Of a stretch of 64,000 nucleotides of DNA, positions 1 through 9,445 are shown piece by piece. Source of the DNA: Streptomyces fructofermentans (GTDB taxonomy: Bacteria; Actinomycetota; Actinomycetes; Streptomycetales; Streptomycetaceae); NCBI RefSeq assembly GCF_014651055.1, contig NZ_BMWD01000004.1, positions 278,001 to 342,000 of the forward strand. Reading direction: 5' to 3'. Under the pieces are notes generated by a model. That model was not told the DNA's origin. It did not search any database and saw only the letters and a program-made list of their open reading frames with translations. How positions within the stretch are numbered: position 1 is the first letter of the stretch; the number at the start of each line of letters is the position of its first letter. The translations under genes were made by a program, and so were the position numbers.

Positions 1-1346
1 ACTCCGAAGTAGAAGCCGTCGTTCGACATGAAGTAGGTGAGCGGGAGGCTCAGTACGCCGGTGACGACGGCCATGTGCGGGCCCATGCCCTCGGGGATTC
101 CGTCGACGAGCCACTTCGCCATGGAGTCGACCATGCCGGTGCCCTGGAGGACGCCGGTGAACACGGCGGCGGCGAAGACCATGCCGGACACGTTCAGGAC
201 GTTGTCCGCGTGCGCGGCGAGGCGGTCCTTCTGGTCGGGGATGTGGGGGAAGTTGACCGTGAGGGCGAGCGCGGCGGCGAGCAGGAACAGGACCGGGATC
301 GGCAGCAGTTCGGTGATCATGGCGGTCAGGAGGACCACCGTCAGCAGCGCGTTGAACCAGTACAGCCGGGGCCTCAGCGTCGGCCGGTCGGGGTCGAGCC
401 CCTGAAGGCGTACGTCGCCCTCGGCATCCGTCGCCTCCCGGGCGCCCCCGGTCTCCCCTGCGCCCCCGGTCGGCTCCGCGCCGCTCCCGCCGGCTCCTCC
501 GCCCGCGGTGTCCCGGTCGGTGGTACCGCCGCCGCCCGAACCGCCCGCGCCACGCGCGTCGTTCGTTTCGATCGTGTCGACCGCGGGAGCGTCGGCGCCC
601 GCGCCGCCCGGGGCCGTGGGCGTACGTCCCGTACCGCCGGGGACTCCGGCGCCCGCGCCCACCAGGACGGCCCCGGTGGCGGGCGTCCCGGACCGGCTCC
701 CCCCGCCGGCGAGCACGTCGTCGAGGTCCAGCACGCCGAGGCGCTTGCGCTCGCGGCGGCCGAGGACGTACGCGAGGGCGACGACGAGGACGAGTCCGAC
801 GGCGAGCGCGGGGATCATCGGTACGAAGATGTCGCCGGCGTCGAGCTTGAGCGCGGTGGCGGCGCGGGCCGTCGGACCGCCCCAGGGCAGCGTGTTCATC
901 ACGCCGTTGGCGGTGGCGGCGACGCCCGTCATCACGACGAGGCTCATCCCGAGGCGCTTGTAGAGCGGGTACATCGCCGAGACCGTGATCATGAACGTCG
1001 TGGAGCCGTCGCCGTCGAGCGAGACGATCGCGGCGAGCAGGGCCGTGCCGACGACGATGCGCAGCGGGTCGGCCCTGCAGAACCTCAGGATGCCCCTCAC
1101 GATCGGGTCGAAGAGGCCGACGTCGATCATGACGCCGAAGTACACGATGGCGAACATCAGCATCGCGGCGGTGGGCGCGAGGTTGCCCACCCCTTCGATG
1201 ACGTAGTCGCCGAGATGGGCCCCCTTTCCGACGAACACGCAGAAGAGTGCCGGGATCAGCACCAGCGCCGCGATCGGCGACATCTTCTTCACCATGATCA
1301 GGACCAGGAAGGTCGCGATCATGGTGAAGCCGAGGATGGTCAGCAT
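1..1346 (-). CDS. CitMHS-family citrate/metal-citrate transporter, 3' end outside window
   Basis: Polytopic inner-membrane secondary transporter of the CitMHS type, which imports citrate complexed to a divalent metal. The visible 448 residues start MLTILGFTMIATFLVL and are strongly hydrophobic. A conserved-looking loop around residues 105-115 reads SLDGDGSTTFMI, typical of this family. Residues about 195-315 form an Ala/Gly/Thr-rich cytoplasmic linker, after which membrane segments resume. The start is the ATG at 1346. The reading frame is open to the window edge, so the C-terminus is missing. The family is clear; the exact substrate is inferred. Confidence 0.82.
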   Translation of the reverse strand, partial: MLTILGFTMIATFLVLIMVKKMSPIAALVLIPALFCVFVGKGAHLGDYVIEGVGNLAPTAAMLMFAIVYFGVMIDVGLFDPIVRGILRFCRADPLRIVVGTALLAAIVSLDGDGSTTFMITVSAMYPLYKRLGMSLVVMTGVAATANGVMNTLPWGGPTARAATALKLDAGDIFVPMIPALAVGLVLVVALAYVLGRRERKRLGVLDLDDVLAGGGSRSGTPATGAVLVGAGAGVPGGTGRTPTAPGGAGADAPAVDTIETNDARGAGGSGGGGTTDRDTAGGGAGGSGAEPTGGAGETGGAREATDAEGDVRLQGLDPDRPTLRPRLYWFNALLTVVLLTAMITELLPIPVLFLLAAALALTVNFPHIPDQKDRLAAHADNVLNVSGMVFAAAVFTGVLQGTGMVDSMAKWLVDGIPEGMGPHMAVVTGVLSLPLTYFMSNDGFYFG

Positions 1347-1468
1347 GGATGGACACCTAACGTTCGCCCTTGAACTCCCACCAGGGCCGGCGGTGCGAGT
1401 GACGTTAGGTCGGCCGCGCGAGGCTCAGCAAGACGTTGACGCGCGAGCAATAAGCGCAAAACTCCAGG

Positions 1469-3724
1469 TCACAGCGTTGTGCCTGCTGGCGCCACCTCGA
1501 TGGGTACGCCATTGAGCACCGCCGTGCCGGACAGCGGGTCGAGCAGGCTGCCGTCCAGGAGCTGGTTGACGTTGACGCCGGGCTCGACCGCGGCGTGGCC
1601 CAGCCGGGTGCCGGGCCGGTCGTGCCCCCAGCCGTGCGGCAGGCTCACGACGCCGCGCCTGACGGTGTCGGTGACCTCGGCGGGCGCGACGACCTCGCCT
1701 CCGGCGCCCTTGACCCGCACGGGGGCGCCGTCCACCACGCCGAGCCGTCTGGCGTCGTCCGGGTGGATGTGCAGTGTGCAGCGGTTGGTGCCGCCGGTGA
1801 GGGCGGGGATGTTGTGCATCCAGCTGTTGTTGGAGCGCAGATGGCGGCGGCCCACGAGGACGAGGCCGTCGGGGCGCCGGCGCAGCGCGTCCCGGAGCCG
1901 GGGCAGGTCGTCGGCGAGGGGCGGCGGAAGGAGTTCGACGAGTCCGCTGCGCGTCTTGAGGGGCTGCGGCAGCCGCGGCCGGAGCGGGCCGAGGTCGATG
2001 CCGTGCGGCCGGTCCAGCAGACCGGCGAGGGTGAGCCCGTCAGGCCGGGCGCCGAAGCCGTCGCCGTACGGGCCGAGGCGCAGCATCATGTCGAGGCGCC
2101 GCTCGGGGCCGCTCGCACCGGTGAGCCGCCCGGCGAGTTCGCGCGGGTCGCGGCCGTGCACGGGCGAGTGGGCCTCCTTGACGGCCTTGCCGAGGGTCTG
2201 GTCGATGACCAGTGTGTCGACGGCGGAGGGGTCGGCGCCGTGCATGCCGGTGGCGGCGAGCACGAGCCGGGCGAGGATCTCCGTCTCGGCCATCCGGCCC
2301 GGCTCCAGCGGGACGGCGGCGGGTGTGTAGCGGACCTGGTTGCGGACGGCGAGCGTGTTGAACGCGAAGTCGTGGTGCGGGCTCTGCGAGGGCGGGGGCG
2401 GGGGCAGCACGACATGGGCGTGGCGCGAGGTCTCGTTGAGGTACGGGTCGACGCTGACCATGAAGTCCAGTGAACCGAGGGCCTTGTCGAGGCGGTCGCC
2501 GTCGGGCGTGGACAGGACGGGGTTCGCGGCGACGACGACGAGGGCGCGGACCGGCTCGCCCTCCTCGGTGGCGGTGTCGATCTCCTCGGCGAGCGCGGCG
2601 ATCGGCAGTTCGCCCTTGGCCTCCGGGTGGCGGCTCACGCGGCTGTGCCAGCGGCCGAGCCGGAAGCCGTGGCCGGGCCCCGCGGGCCGGGGCGTCCGGT
2701 CGGTGGCGGCCTGGGGAAAGAGGGCGCCGCCGGGCCGGTCGAGGTTGCCGGTGAGGATGTTCAGCACGTCGACCAGCCAACTGGCCAGGGTGCCGTGCGG
2801 GACGGTGCAGCTCCCGATGCGCCCGTACACGGCCGCGGTGGGCGCGGCGGCCAGCTCGCGGGCCAGCGCCCTGATGTCCGAGGCGTCGACGTCGCATGCC
2901 CCGGCCGCCGCCTCGGGGGTGAAGTCGCTTACCGCGGCGGCCAGTTCGTCGAGTCCCTGGACCAGCGGGGTGAGTTCGCCGAGGTCGGTGAGCCCTTCCT
3001 CGAAGAGGACGTGCGCCATGGCCGCGAGCAGCAGCGCGTCGGTGCCGGGGCGGATCGCCACGTGCCGGTCGGCGAGCCTGGCCGTACGGGTGCGGCGGGG
3101 ATCGATGACGGTCAGCGTGCCGCCGCGGGTCCTGAGCGCCTTGAGCTTGCCGGGGAAGTCGGGTGCCGTGCACAGACTCCCGTTGGACTCCAGGGGGTTG
3201 GCGCCGATCAGCAGCAGGTGGTCGGTGCGGTCGAGGTCGGGCACCGGGATCGCGTTGGCGTCTCCGAACAGGAGCCCGCTGGAGACGTGCTTGGGCATCT
3301 GGTCGACGGTGGACGCCGTGAACAGGCTGCGGGTGCCGAGTCCGGCGAGCAGGACGGTCGGGTAGAGGGCGCCGGCCATGGTGTGCACGTTCGGGTTGCC
3401 GAGCACGACGCCGACGGCGTGCGGGCCGTGGCGTTCGGCCACGGGGCGCAGTCCGGCGGCGACCGCGTCGAAGGCCTCCTCCCAGGTGGCCTCGCGCAGT
3501 TCGCCGTCCTTGCGCACGAGTGGGGTGCGCAGCCGGTCGGGGTCGCCGTCGGCCGCCCCGAAAGAGGCGCCCTTGGGGCAGATGAACCCCTTGCTGAACA
3601 CGTCGTCGCGGTCTCCGCGGGCCTGTGCCACCCGGGTGCCCTCGATGGTGAGCGTGAGCCCGCAGGTGGCTTCGCAGAGCGGGCAGATGCGCAGGGCTGT
3701 ACGGGAGTCGGGGGTGGTGGACAC
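1469..3724 (-). CDS. Molybdopterin-dependent oxidoreductase (FdhF/nitrate reductase superfamily)
   Basis: A 751-residue cytoplasmic oxidoreductase of the bis-MGD family. The N-terminus has the 4Fe-4S motif: Cys14, Cys17, Cys21 and Cys49, the last in FICPKG. It is followed by the catalytic domain and a C-terminal molydopterin-dinucleotide-binding domain (around residues 630-740, with GWGHDRPG and NQLLDG). There is no Tat signal, so it should stay in the cytoplasm. The GTG start at 3724 follows GGAGGA by about eight bases. The next gene on this strand is a TetR regulator 290 bp upstream. The substrate (formate, nitrate or another oxyanion) cannot be told from sequence alone. Confidence 0.85.
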   Translation of the reverse strand: MSTTPDSRTALRICPLCEATCGLTLTIEGTRVAQARGDRDDVFSKGFICPKGASFGAADGDPDRLRTPLVRKDGELREATWEEAFDAVAAGLRPVAERHGPHAVGVVLGNPNVHTMAGALYPTVLLAGLGTRSLFTASTVDQMPKHVSSGLLFGDANAIPVPDLDRTDHLLLIGANPLESNGSLCTAPDFPGKLKALRTRGGTLTVIDPRRTRTARLADRHVAIRPGTDALLLAAMAHVLFEEGLTDLGELTPLVQGLDELAAAVSDFTPEAAAGACDVDASDIRALARELAAAPTAAVYGRIGSCTVPHGTLASWLVDVLNILTGNLDRPGGALFPQAATDRTPRPAGPGHGFRLGRWHSRVSRHPEAKGELPIAALAEEIDTATEEGEPVRALVVVAANPVLSTPDGDRLDKALGSLDFMVSVDPYLNETSRHAHVVLPPPPPSQSPHHDFAFNTLAVRNQVRYTPAAVPLEPGRMAETEILARLVLAATGMHGADPSAVDTLVIDQTLGKAVKEAHSPVHGRDPRELAGRLTGASGPERRLDMMLRLGPYGDGFGARPDGLTLAGLLDRPHGIDLGPLRPRLPQPLKTRSGLVELLPPPLADDLPRLRDALRRRPDGLVLVGRRHLRSNNSWMHNIPALTGGTNRCTLHIHPDDARRLGVVDGAPVRVKGAGGEVVAPAEVTDTVRRGVVSLPHGWGHDRPGTRLGHAAVEPGVNVNQLLDGSLLDPLSGTAVLNGVPIEVAPAGTTL

Positions 3725-4014
3725 GGGTCCTCCCGGAGGGGTGGCGGCGACGGTGACGCACGGACGCGCCGAGCATACCGACCGGTACGCATGGTGGGGA
3801 GGGGTGGCGGGGGGTCACGTCGCGAATTCGCGCCCCCGGATGCCCTGCGCGGCCTTCGCACGGGGTCTTCGCGCCCCCCTGGCCCCTTGCGCGGCCTTCG
3901 CGTGCCCTGCGCGCGGCCCTTCGAGGGCCTTCGCCCGCCCTGCGCGTGCCCGGCTCCCCTGGATCTCCCGGACCCGGGGCACGGGCCCCGCCCCTCGCCC
4001 CCCGGCCGTTCGTC
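3725..4014. repeat. GC-rich low-complexity spacer with imperfect CTGCGCGGCCTTCGC repeats
   Basis: This 290-bp stretch separates the oxidoreductase from the TetR gene. From about 3840 to 3960 it repeats variants of a 'ctgcgcggccttcgc' word and shows no believable coding frame. The first 50 bases hold the oxidoreductase ribosome-binding site and probably its promoter. Confidence 0.45.
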
Positions 4015-4635
4015 TCAGTCGAGCGACCGCGCCAGGTACGCCCGCAGCAGCCCGCGCGTCTCCCCGATGACGCGGTCGTCACCGGCCGGGTCCATCCGGA
4101 AGGCGAGGTGCACGAGGGCGTCGGCGGCCTCGACGGCGACGAGGAAGGTGCGGCGGAGGTCCTCGTCGGGGGTGCGTCCGAGGTGGGCGCAGACCATGTC
4201 GGTGAGCCGGTCCGCGACACGGGTGTTGGGCTGGGCGTCGCGGGAGCCGACGGGTATCTGGTTGCCGAAGTCGACCAGCGAGAAGCCCGGCGCGGTGCGC
4301 TTCATGGCGAGGTACTCGTCCAGGACGGCGTCCATGGCCGTGCGCCAGCCGCCCCCTCCGGCGGTCAGCCGAAGGCGTCCGCCGACGCGTTCGGTGTACA
4401 CCTCCAGGTTGCGCTGGGCGAGGGCGTCCGCCATCGCCCGCTTGTTCCCGAAGAACCGGTAGACGGAACCTATGGGCACTCCGGCGCGCTCGGCGACGGC
4501 ACGGGTGCTCAGGGCGTCGTAGCCGACCTCGTCGAGGAGGTCGGCGCAGGCGTCGAGGATGCGGGTGAGGCGTTCGGCACTACGGCGCTGAACGGGCGCG
4601 CGGCGCAACGAGGTCGCAGGGGGCACGGGCTTCAT
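4015..4635 (-). CDS. TetR-family transcriptional regulator
   Basis: A 206-residue regulator with a typical N-terminal TetR helix-turn-helix at about residues 28-72 (LSTRAVAERAGVPIGSVYRFF, then NKRAM) and an all-helical ligand-binding C-terminal part. The second recognisable stretch, MDAVLDEYLAMKRTAPG, fits the TetR C-terminal fold used by many Streptomyces regulators. The ATG at 4635 is the first in frame. Its target is unknown; it could control the downstream oxidoreductase or the lipoprotein gene behind it. Confidence 0.85.
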   Translation of the reverse strand: MKPVPPATSLRRAPVQRRSAERLTRILDACADLLDEVGYDALSTRAVAERAGVPIGSVYRFFGNKRAMADALAQRNLEVYTERVGGRLRLTAGGGGWRTAMDAVLDEYLAMKRTAPGFSLVDFGNQIPVGSRDAQPNTRVADRLTDMVCAHLGRTPDEDLRRTFLVAVEAADALVHLAFRMDPAGDDRVIGETRGLLRAYLARSLD

Positions 4636-4699
4636 GATGCCTTTCCGCCGGGGTCCGGTGAACCGTGCCCATCCGTACGGGAGTCAATGCCCGTACCAC

Positions 4700-5260
4700 T
4701 CACCGACCCGTGTCCGCGGCGGACGGAGCGCCGCTCGCGGCACTTCCCGGGCCGGGGTCGGACACCGTGATGTCCGCCGTGCTGCCCACGGGCTCCCCGT
4801 CGACCGCCCACACCGTGTCGTCGTCGGCGTGCAGCCGCACGGTCACCTGGTGCGTGCCGCGCGGGACGAGGCCGCCCGCGAGGTGGTGGGTCGGGCCGCG
4901 CAGCAGGGACAGGGGACGGCCGTCCAGGCGCAGGAGCGCGTATCCGCGGCCCGGTTCGGCCGTCGTCCGCGCGCCCTCGGGCGTGAAGCGGAAGCGGTGG
5001 ACGGTCAGCCGCACGTCCCAGCCGTCCTCGTCGGCGTCGGGCTCGATCTCCACGGCGACGCCCGGCGCGTCCTTCTCGTCGATCTCACGGTAGTGCCGCC
5101 CCTCCTCGTCCGTGTCCTCCAGCACCTTGCCCACCGGTGACGGCCTCACTCCGCCGCCCTGCGGCCCGCCGCCCCGGCCGCAGCCGGTGGCACCGGCGAG
5201 CAGGGCGCCGAGCAGGGCACAGACGGCGAGCGCGGTGACGTATACGCGCGTCCACGACAT
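4700..5260 (-). CDS. Putative lipoprotein of unknown function
   Basis: A 186-residue protein with a signal peptide and a lipobox-like end (LLAGATGC, Cys27), followed by a Gly-rich tether, so it is probably lipid-anchored on the outer face of the membrane. The rest is beta-rich with no family I recognise. There is no Shine-Dalgarno sequence at the ATG (5260). Instead a TAATCT box (5268-5273, minus strand) lies seven bases upstream, which suggests a leaderless transcript. Confidence 0.6.
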   Translation of the reverse strand: MSWTRVYVTALAVCALLGALLAGATGCGRGGGPQGGGVRPSPVGKVLEDTDEEGRHYREIDEKDAPGVAVEIEPDADEDGWDVRLTVHRFRFTPEGARTTAEPGRGYALLRLDGRPLSLLRGPTHHLAGGLVPRGTHQVTVRLHADDDTVWAVDGEPVGSTADITVSDPGPGSAASGAPSAADTGR

Positions 5261-5438
5261 GCGGGGGAGATTAGGGCACCGCCCCGGCGGCCCGAATCCC
5301 CCTGAAGTCGGGTTCCCACGCGTTCCGCGGTCCCGGCCGGATCGTTCCGCCTGCGGCGGACCGGCACCCTCCGCCCCCTTGCGCGCCGAATCCGCGAATC
5401 CTACGGTGTTGCATAGGAATCAGAACGAGGGAGCGATC

Positions 5439-6803
5439 ATGAGCGGGGACGCGCCGAACAGCGCCGAGGCACGGCGGAGGACCGCCGAGGCACTGACGTA
5501 CCTCCCGGGCTTCGGCAACGAGCACAGTTCGGAGGCCGTGCCCGGCGCCCTCCCGCACGGGCGCAACTCTCCGCAGCGCGCGCCCCTCGGGCTGTACGCG
5601 GAGCAGCTCAGCGGATCGGCGTTCACCGAGCCCAGGGCGCACAACCGCCGCTCGTGGCTGTACCGGATCCGGCCGTCGGCGGCACATCCCCCGTTCACCC
5701 GCGTCGACAACGGCTCCGTGCGCACCGCGCCGTTCACCGAGTCGGTGCCCGACCCGAACCGGCTGCGCTGGAACCCGCTGCCCGAGCCCTCGCCGGGCAC
5801 CGACTTCCTGGCCGGGCTGTGGACCCTCGGCGGGAACGGCGACGCGGCCCAGCGCGCCGGCATTGCCGTGCACCTCTACCACGCCAACGCGTCGATGGAG
5901 CGGGTGTTCGGCGACTCCGACGGCGAGCTGCTGATCGTGCCCGAGCGCGGAGGGCTGCTGCTGCGCACGGAGTTCGGGCTGCTGCGCGTGGAGCCGGGGC
6001 ACGTGGCCCTGGTCCCCCGCGGGGTGCGCTTCCGCGTGGAGCTGCTCGACGCCCCGGGCGACGGGCGGTCCCCGTCGGCACGCGGCTACGTGTGCGAGAA
6101 CTACGGGGCACCGTTCCAGCTCCCCGACCTCGGCCCGATCGGCGCCAACGGCCTCGCCAACGCCCGCGACTTCCTCGCCCCGGTCGCCGCCCACGAGGAC
6201 GTCGAGGGTCCCGTCGAGGTGGTGAACAAGTTCTGCGGCAACCTCTGGTCGGCCACCTACGACCACTCTCCGCTGGACGTCGTCGCCTGGCACGGCAACC
6301 ATGTGCCGTACGTCTACGACCTCCGCCGCTTCAATGTGATCGGCTCGATCAGCTACGACCACCCGGACCCGTCGATCTTCACGGTGCTGACCTCCCCGTC
6401 CGACACCCCGGGCCTCGCCGGTGTGGACTTCGTCGTCTTCGCGCCGCGCTGGCTGGTGGGCGAGGACACCTTCCGGCCGCCGTACTTCCACCGCAACGTG
6501 ATGAGCGAGTACATGGGGCTCATCGAGGGCGCGTACGACGCGAAGGCCGAGGGCTTCGTGCCGGGGGGCGGCTCGCTGCACAACATGATGTCGGCGCACG
6601 GCCCCGACCGGGAGACCTTCGACCGCGCGAGCGCCGCGGAGCTGGCGCCGCAGAGGATCGACGACGGTCTCGCCTTCATGTTCGAGACGCGCTGGCCGGT
6701 CACCGCCACGGAGCAGGCGGCACGGGCGGAGCACCTCCAGCAGGGCTACGACGAGGTGTGGCAGGGCCTCCAGCGGCACTTCCGGCCGGTCGACCGATCG
6801 TGA
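5439..6803 (+). CDS. hmgA: Homogentisate 1,2-dioxygenase
   Basis: A 454-residue non-haem Fe(II) dioxygenase that opens the ring of homogentisate to maleylacetoacetate in tyrosine and phenylalanine breakdown. The N-terminus has the family signature [13 protein letters not shown] and the middle contains [20 protein letters not shown]. The metal-binding stretch [11 protein letters not shown] and the later [14 protein letters not shown] supply the expected His and Glu ligands. The ATG at 5439 is preceded by GAGGGAG; the frame is open further upstream, but that part is not conserved. A GntR regulator follows 43 bp downstream. Confidence 0.95.
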   Translation: MSGDAPNSAEARRRTAEALTYLPGFGNEHSSEAVPGALPHGRNSPQRAPLGLYAEQLSGSAFTEPRAHNRRSWLYRIRPSAAHPPFTRVDNGSVRTAPFTESVPDPNRLRWNPLPEPSPGTDFLAGLWTLGGNGDAAQRAGIAVHLYHANASMERVFGDSDGELLIVPERGGLLLRTEFGLLRVEPGHVALVPRGVRFRVELLDAPGDGRSPSARGYVCENYGAPFQLPDLGPIGANGLANARDFLAPVAAHEDVEGPVEVVNKFCGNLWSATYDHSPLDVVAWHGNHVPYVYDLRRFNVIGSISYDHPDPSIFTVLTSPSDTPGLAGVDFVVFAPRWLVGEDTFRPPYFHRNVMSEYMGLIEGAYDAKAEGFVPGGGSLHNMMSAHGPDRETFDRASAAELAPQRIDDGLAFMFETRWPVTATEQAARAEHLQQGYDEVWQGLQRHFRPVDRS

Positions 6804-6810
6804 CCGCCCG

Positions 6811-6846
6811 TTGCACTGAACGCCCGCGAACGGTACGGATACCCTC
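6811..6846 (+). promoter_or_regulatory. Candidate leaderless promoter of the GntR gene
   Basis: TTGCAC at 6811-6816, a 17-bp spacer, then TACGGAT from 6834. The GTG start at 6847 falls where transcription would begin. There is no ribosome-binding site, so the mRNA is probably leaderless. Confidence 0.5.
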
Positions 6847-7596
6847 GTGACCTCCTTCGCCCCGGACTCGATCGTCCTGAACCGCAAGCTGCCGCTCTGG
6901 TATCAGGTGTCGCAGTCCCTGCGCGCCTCGATACTCGGGCGGTCGCCGCAGGATCCGCTGCGCCTGCCCACCGAGGAACGGCTCGCGGAGCACTACGGGG
7001 TGAGCGTGCTGACCATGCGGCAGGCGCTCAAGGAGCTGGAGGACGAGGGGCTGATCACCCGGCACCGCCGGCGCGGCACGTTCATCGAACCCGGCGTCAC
7101 GCGGGGCGCGCCGGTCCGGCTGCTGGGCTCGGTCGACGCGATCGTGGCCCAGCAGTCGGGCATGACGACGGAACTGCTCGACCACGGCCGGGAGCCCGTG
7201 CCCGCCGAACTCGTCGAGCACTTCCCGGACGTGGCCGAGGTGGCGACGTACCACCGGCTGCGCTGCGACGAGAAGACGGGGGAGCCGACCAACCACGCGC
7301 GCAACTACGTCCGGCCGGAGCTGGCCGCGCTGATCGACCCGGAGGACCTGGTCCGCTGGCCCATGACCAAGGTGCTGCGCGACGTCGCGGGTGCCCGGAT
7401 CGGGCAGATCACCGACACGGTCGAGGCGCGGCTGGCGGACCCGGAGACCGCGCGGCTGCTGCGCGTGCCGCTGCTGAGCCCGATCCTGCACTACACGGGC
7501 ATCGTGCACGGCGAGGACGGCCGGGCACTGGACGTGGCCCGCATCCAGTACCGCGGCGACCGCTTCTCGTTCACCGTCACCCTCGACGCCCACTGA
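6847..7596 (+). CDS. GntR-family regulator, HutC subfamily (UTRA domain)
   Basis: A 249-residue repressor-type regulator. Residues about 15-80 form the GntR winged helix (RLPTEERLAEHYGVSVLTMR, then QALKELEDEGLI). Residues about 95-245 fit a UTRA effector-binding domain of the HutC type. It lies just behind hmgA on the same strand, and HutC-type regulators often sense catabolic intermediates, so control of homogentisate degradation is a reasonable inference. It appears to have its own leaderless promoter. Confidence 0.87.
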   Translation: MTSFAPDSIVLNRKLPLWYQVSQSLRASILGRSPQDPLRLPTEERLAEHYGVSVLTMRQALKELEDEGLITRHRRRGTFIEPGVTRGAPVRLLGSVDAIVAQQSGMTTELLDHGREPVPAELVEHFPDVAEVATYHRLRCDEKTGEPTNHARNYVRPELAALIDPEDLVRWPMTKVLRDVAGARIGQITDTVEARLADPETARLLRVPLLSPILHYTGIVHGEDGRALDVARIQYRGDRFSFTVTLDAH

Positions 7597-7633
7597 CCGT
7601 GCGGGACCCGGCCGCCGCTCGGGGCGCACGTCG

Positions 7634-7639
7634 TACGAT
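7634..7639 (+). promoter_or_regulatory. Candidate -10 box, leaderless start
   Basis: TACGAT matches the Streptomyces -10 consensus and sits seven bases before the GTG at 7647. No good -35 is seen at 17-18 bp. Confidence 0.4.
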
Positions 7640-7646
7640 GCCGAGC

Positions 7647-8873
7647 GTGACGCACGACGACGCTCCGCTGCTCGCGGACCTCATGCCGTGGTCCGTCGCA
7701 CCGCCCCGGCTGGGCCGCGGGTGGCCGGCGGCACCGGACCCGGCGTCCCTGAAGGCCCGGTGGGAGGCCTTCCTGGCGGCCGAGGGGCCCGCCCGCGAGG
7801 CCCTGTTCGGCGTGACCCGCGCGCGGAACCTGCACTCGGCGGTGGGACAGCTTCCGGGCCGCTCGTCCGGGACGGAGCGGCTGGCCCGGGCGCCGGGACC
7901 CTGCGCGGAACCGGTCCGGGTGCTGCTCGGGCCGTTCGACGAGCAGTGGCTGATCCCCGACCACCGGCTGATCGACGCGGCGCGGCCGGAGTTGTGGCGG
8001 GTCGCGGACGAGCGCCAGGTCTTCGTGGTGGAGCAGGCTCCGTCGCCCGGCGGCCCGGCGCTGCTGGTCTCCTCGCTGCTGCCGGTGGCCGGGCCGCAGC
8101 CGAAGTCCGCGCCCGCGGCCCGCTCCGGCCGGGTGCGGCCCCTGTACCGGCGGCCCGGGGGTCTCGAACCCAACCTGGCACCGGGCCTGGTGGACCATCT
8201 GGCCGAGGTCCTCGGCCACTGCCCCGAACCGCTGGACGTGCTCGCCTGGATCGTCGCGGTGGCCCGTCCGGGGCCGGGCGGATGCGCGGTCCCGCTGACC
8301 GCCGACCCCGGACTGTGGTCCAGGGGGACCGAGTTGGGCCACCGGATGCTGTGGCTGATGCGCCGCGACGGCGAGCGCCCCAAACTCCCCGGCGGCCGCC
8401 GCCCGTACGTACGCGCCCCGCTGCCGGCCGTGCCGCGGTCACGGCCGCGTCCGGGCGTCGCGGGCCCCGCTCCCGAACCGCGCTACGACCGCGACGAGGA
8501 AACGCTCCACCTGGACGAGGGCCGGATCTCCCCGGTGCCGCAGGCCGCGTGGGACTTCGAGGTGGGCGGTGCACGCGTCCTGGACCGGTGGCTCGCGGCC
8601 CGCACCACGGCGCCCGAACCGGGCACCCTGGAGGCCATCGGGCCGGCCGGCTGGCCCCAGGACCGGACGTCCGAACTGCTCGAACTCATCACGGTGCTGG
8701 CACTGCTCGCGGAACTGGAGCCGCTGCGGACCGGGCCGTCCGGGGCGCCCTCCGTCACGGCGGCCGGGCTGCGGCGCGCCGGCGTCCTGCCGGTCCCGGG
8801 CTCCGCCCGCCGGCCGGCCTCGGTGCTCGACCATCACGAGGAGGGCCCCGAGGGGCAGTTCGCACTGCTGTGA
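7647..8873 (+). CDS. Orphan C-terminal domain of a type ISP restriction-modification enzyme
   Basis: About 409 residues starting VTHDDAPLLADLMPW. The last 150 residues (RYDRDEETLHLDEG, then AAWDFEVGGARVLDRWLAAR and TSELLELITVLALLAELEP) resemble the C-terminal (target-recognition side) domain of type ISP enzymes such as LlaGI. Those enzymes normally also carry nuclease, helicase and methylase domains. None of those is present here or next door, so the protein probably has another role. I favour the GTG at 7647 because TACGAT (7634-7639) is seven bases upstream; the ATG at 7638 would lie inside that box. Confidence 0.65.
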   Translation: MTHDDAPLLADLMPWSVAPPRLGRGWPAAPDPASLKARWEAFLAAEGPAREALFGVTRARNLHSAVGQLPGRSSGTERLARAPGPCAEPVRVLLGPFDEQWLIPDHRLIDAARPELWRVADERQVFVVEQAPSPGGPALLVSSLLPVAGPQPKSAPAARSGRVRPLYRRPGGLEPNLAPGLVDHLAEVLGHCPEPLDVLAWIVAVARPGPGGCAVPLTADPGLWSRGTELGHRMLWLMRRDGERPKLPGGRRPYVRAPLPAVPRSRPRPGVAGPAPEPRYDRDEETLHLDEGRISPVPQAAWDFEVGGARVLDRWLAARTTAPEPGTLEAIGPAGWPQDRTSELLELITVLALLAELEPLRTGPSGAPSVTAAGLRRAGVLPVPGSARRPASVLDHHEEGPEGQFALL

Positions 8874-9130
8874 GTCCCGCCCCCGGCCCCTGGCGGCCTC
8901 CGGCGGACGCCCGGCATCACCGCCTCCGGTGACGCTCACTGGCCAGTCCGCGGTACCGGCGCTCCCCGCCCCCCGCCCGGGCGGGCCGCCGGTCCGTCGC
9001 GCGGGGTCGACCCGTCGAGGACACGCTCCAGGGCGCGCCGGAAGACCGCTTCCAGGTCGATGGGCCCGAGTCCTCCAGGAACGCCGTTGGCAAGGCGCGG
9101 ACACGCCCCGGTGGCCACCCGCCCGCCCGG

Positions 9131-9340
9131 GTGGGCGCCGCGGACCTCGTTCCCCTCGACACCCCGTACGGCACGAAGTCCGAGCTCGTCGCGATGGTCG
9201 ACGGCGTCGTGACGGCCCGCGTGGGCGACGAACCGGCCACCGCCGAACGCGCCCGCTCCCCACCCTGGTCGGAGGAGCGGGAGGACTCCTCGCGGTGTTC
9301 GTTCCGCTCGCCGTCCTCCGGTACGCGCGGGCACGGCTGA
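9131..9340 (+). pseudogene. Remnant of an ABC-2-type permease C-terminus
   Basis: Two overlapping frames together resemble the end of a DrrB-like ABC permease. The first reads AMVDGVVTARVGDEPA (compare the usual NPxxxxVDGVRxLxxGxP). After a frame change near 9240 the second reads GGLLAVFVPLAVLRYARA, the typical last membrane segment and basic tail. No intact upstream part or ATPase is visible. The rest of 8874-9433 shows no convincing gene. Confidence 0.4.
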
Positions 9341-9408
9341 GCCGCGCGGCCCGGCACGGCCGTCCGCACGCACGGGCCACCCGTCGCGCGCGCCGCGTAC
9401 TGCCGTGC

Positions 9409-9445
9409 ATGACAAAGCCGGGACCCGCGCGACATGATCCACCGC
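9409..9445 (+). promoter_or_regulatory. Candidate leaderless promoter of the CoA transferase gene
   Basis: ATGACA at 9409-9414, an 18-bp spacer and CATGAT at 9433-9438, with the ATG at 9446 seven bases on. Confidence 0.4.

Noticed and set aside
75..1373. Long plus-strand frame opposite the citrate transporter
   Set aside because: It is His/Arg/Gly-rich shadow coding; the minus strand reads as a clear membrane transporter.
2627..4462. Plus-strand frame of 611 residues
   Set aside because: Antisense shadow of the oxidoreductase and TetR genes, spanning two real genes.
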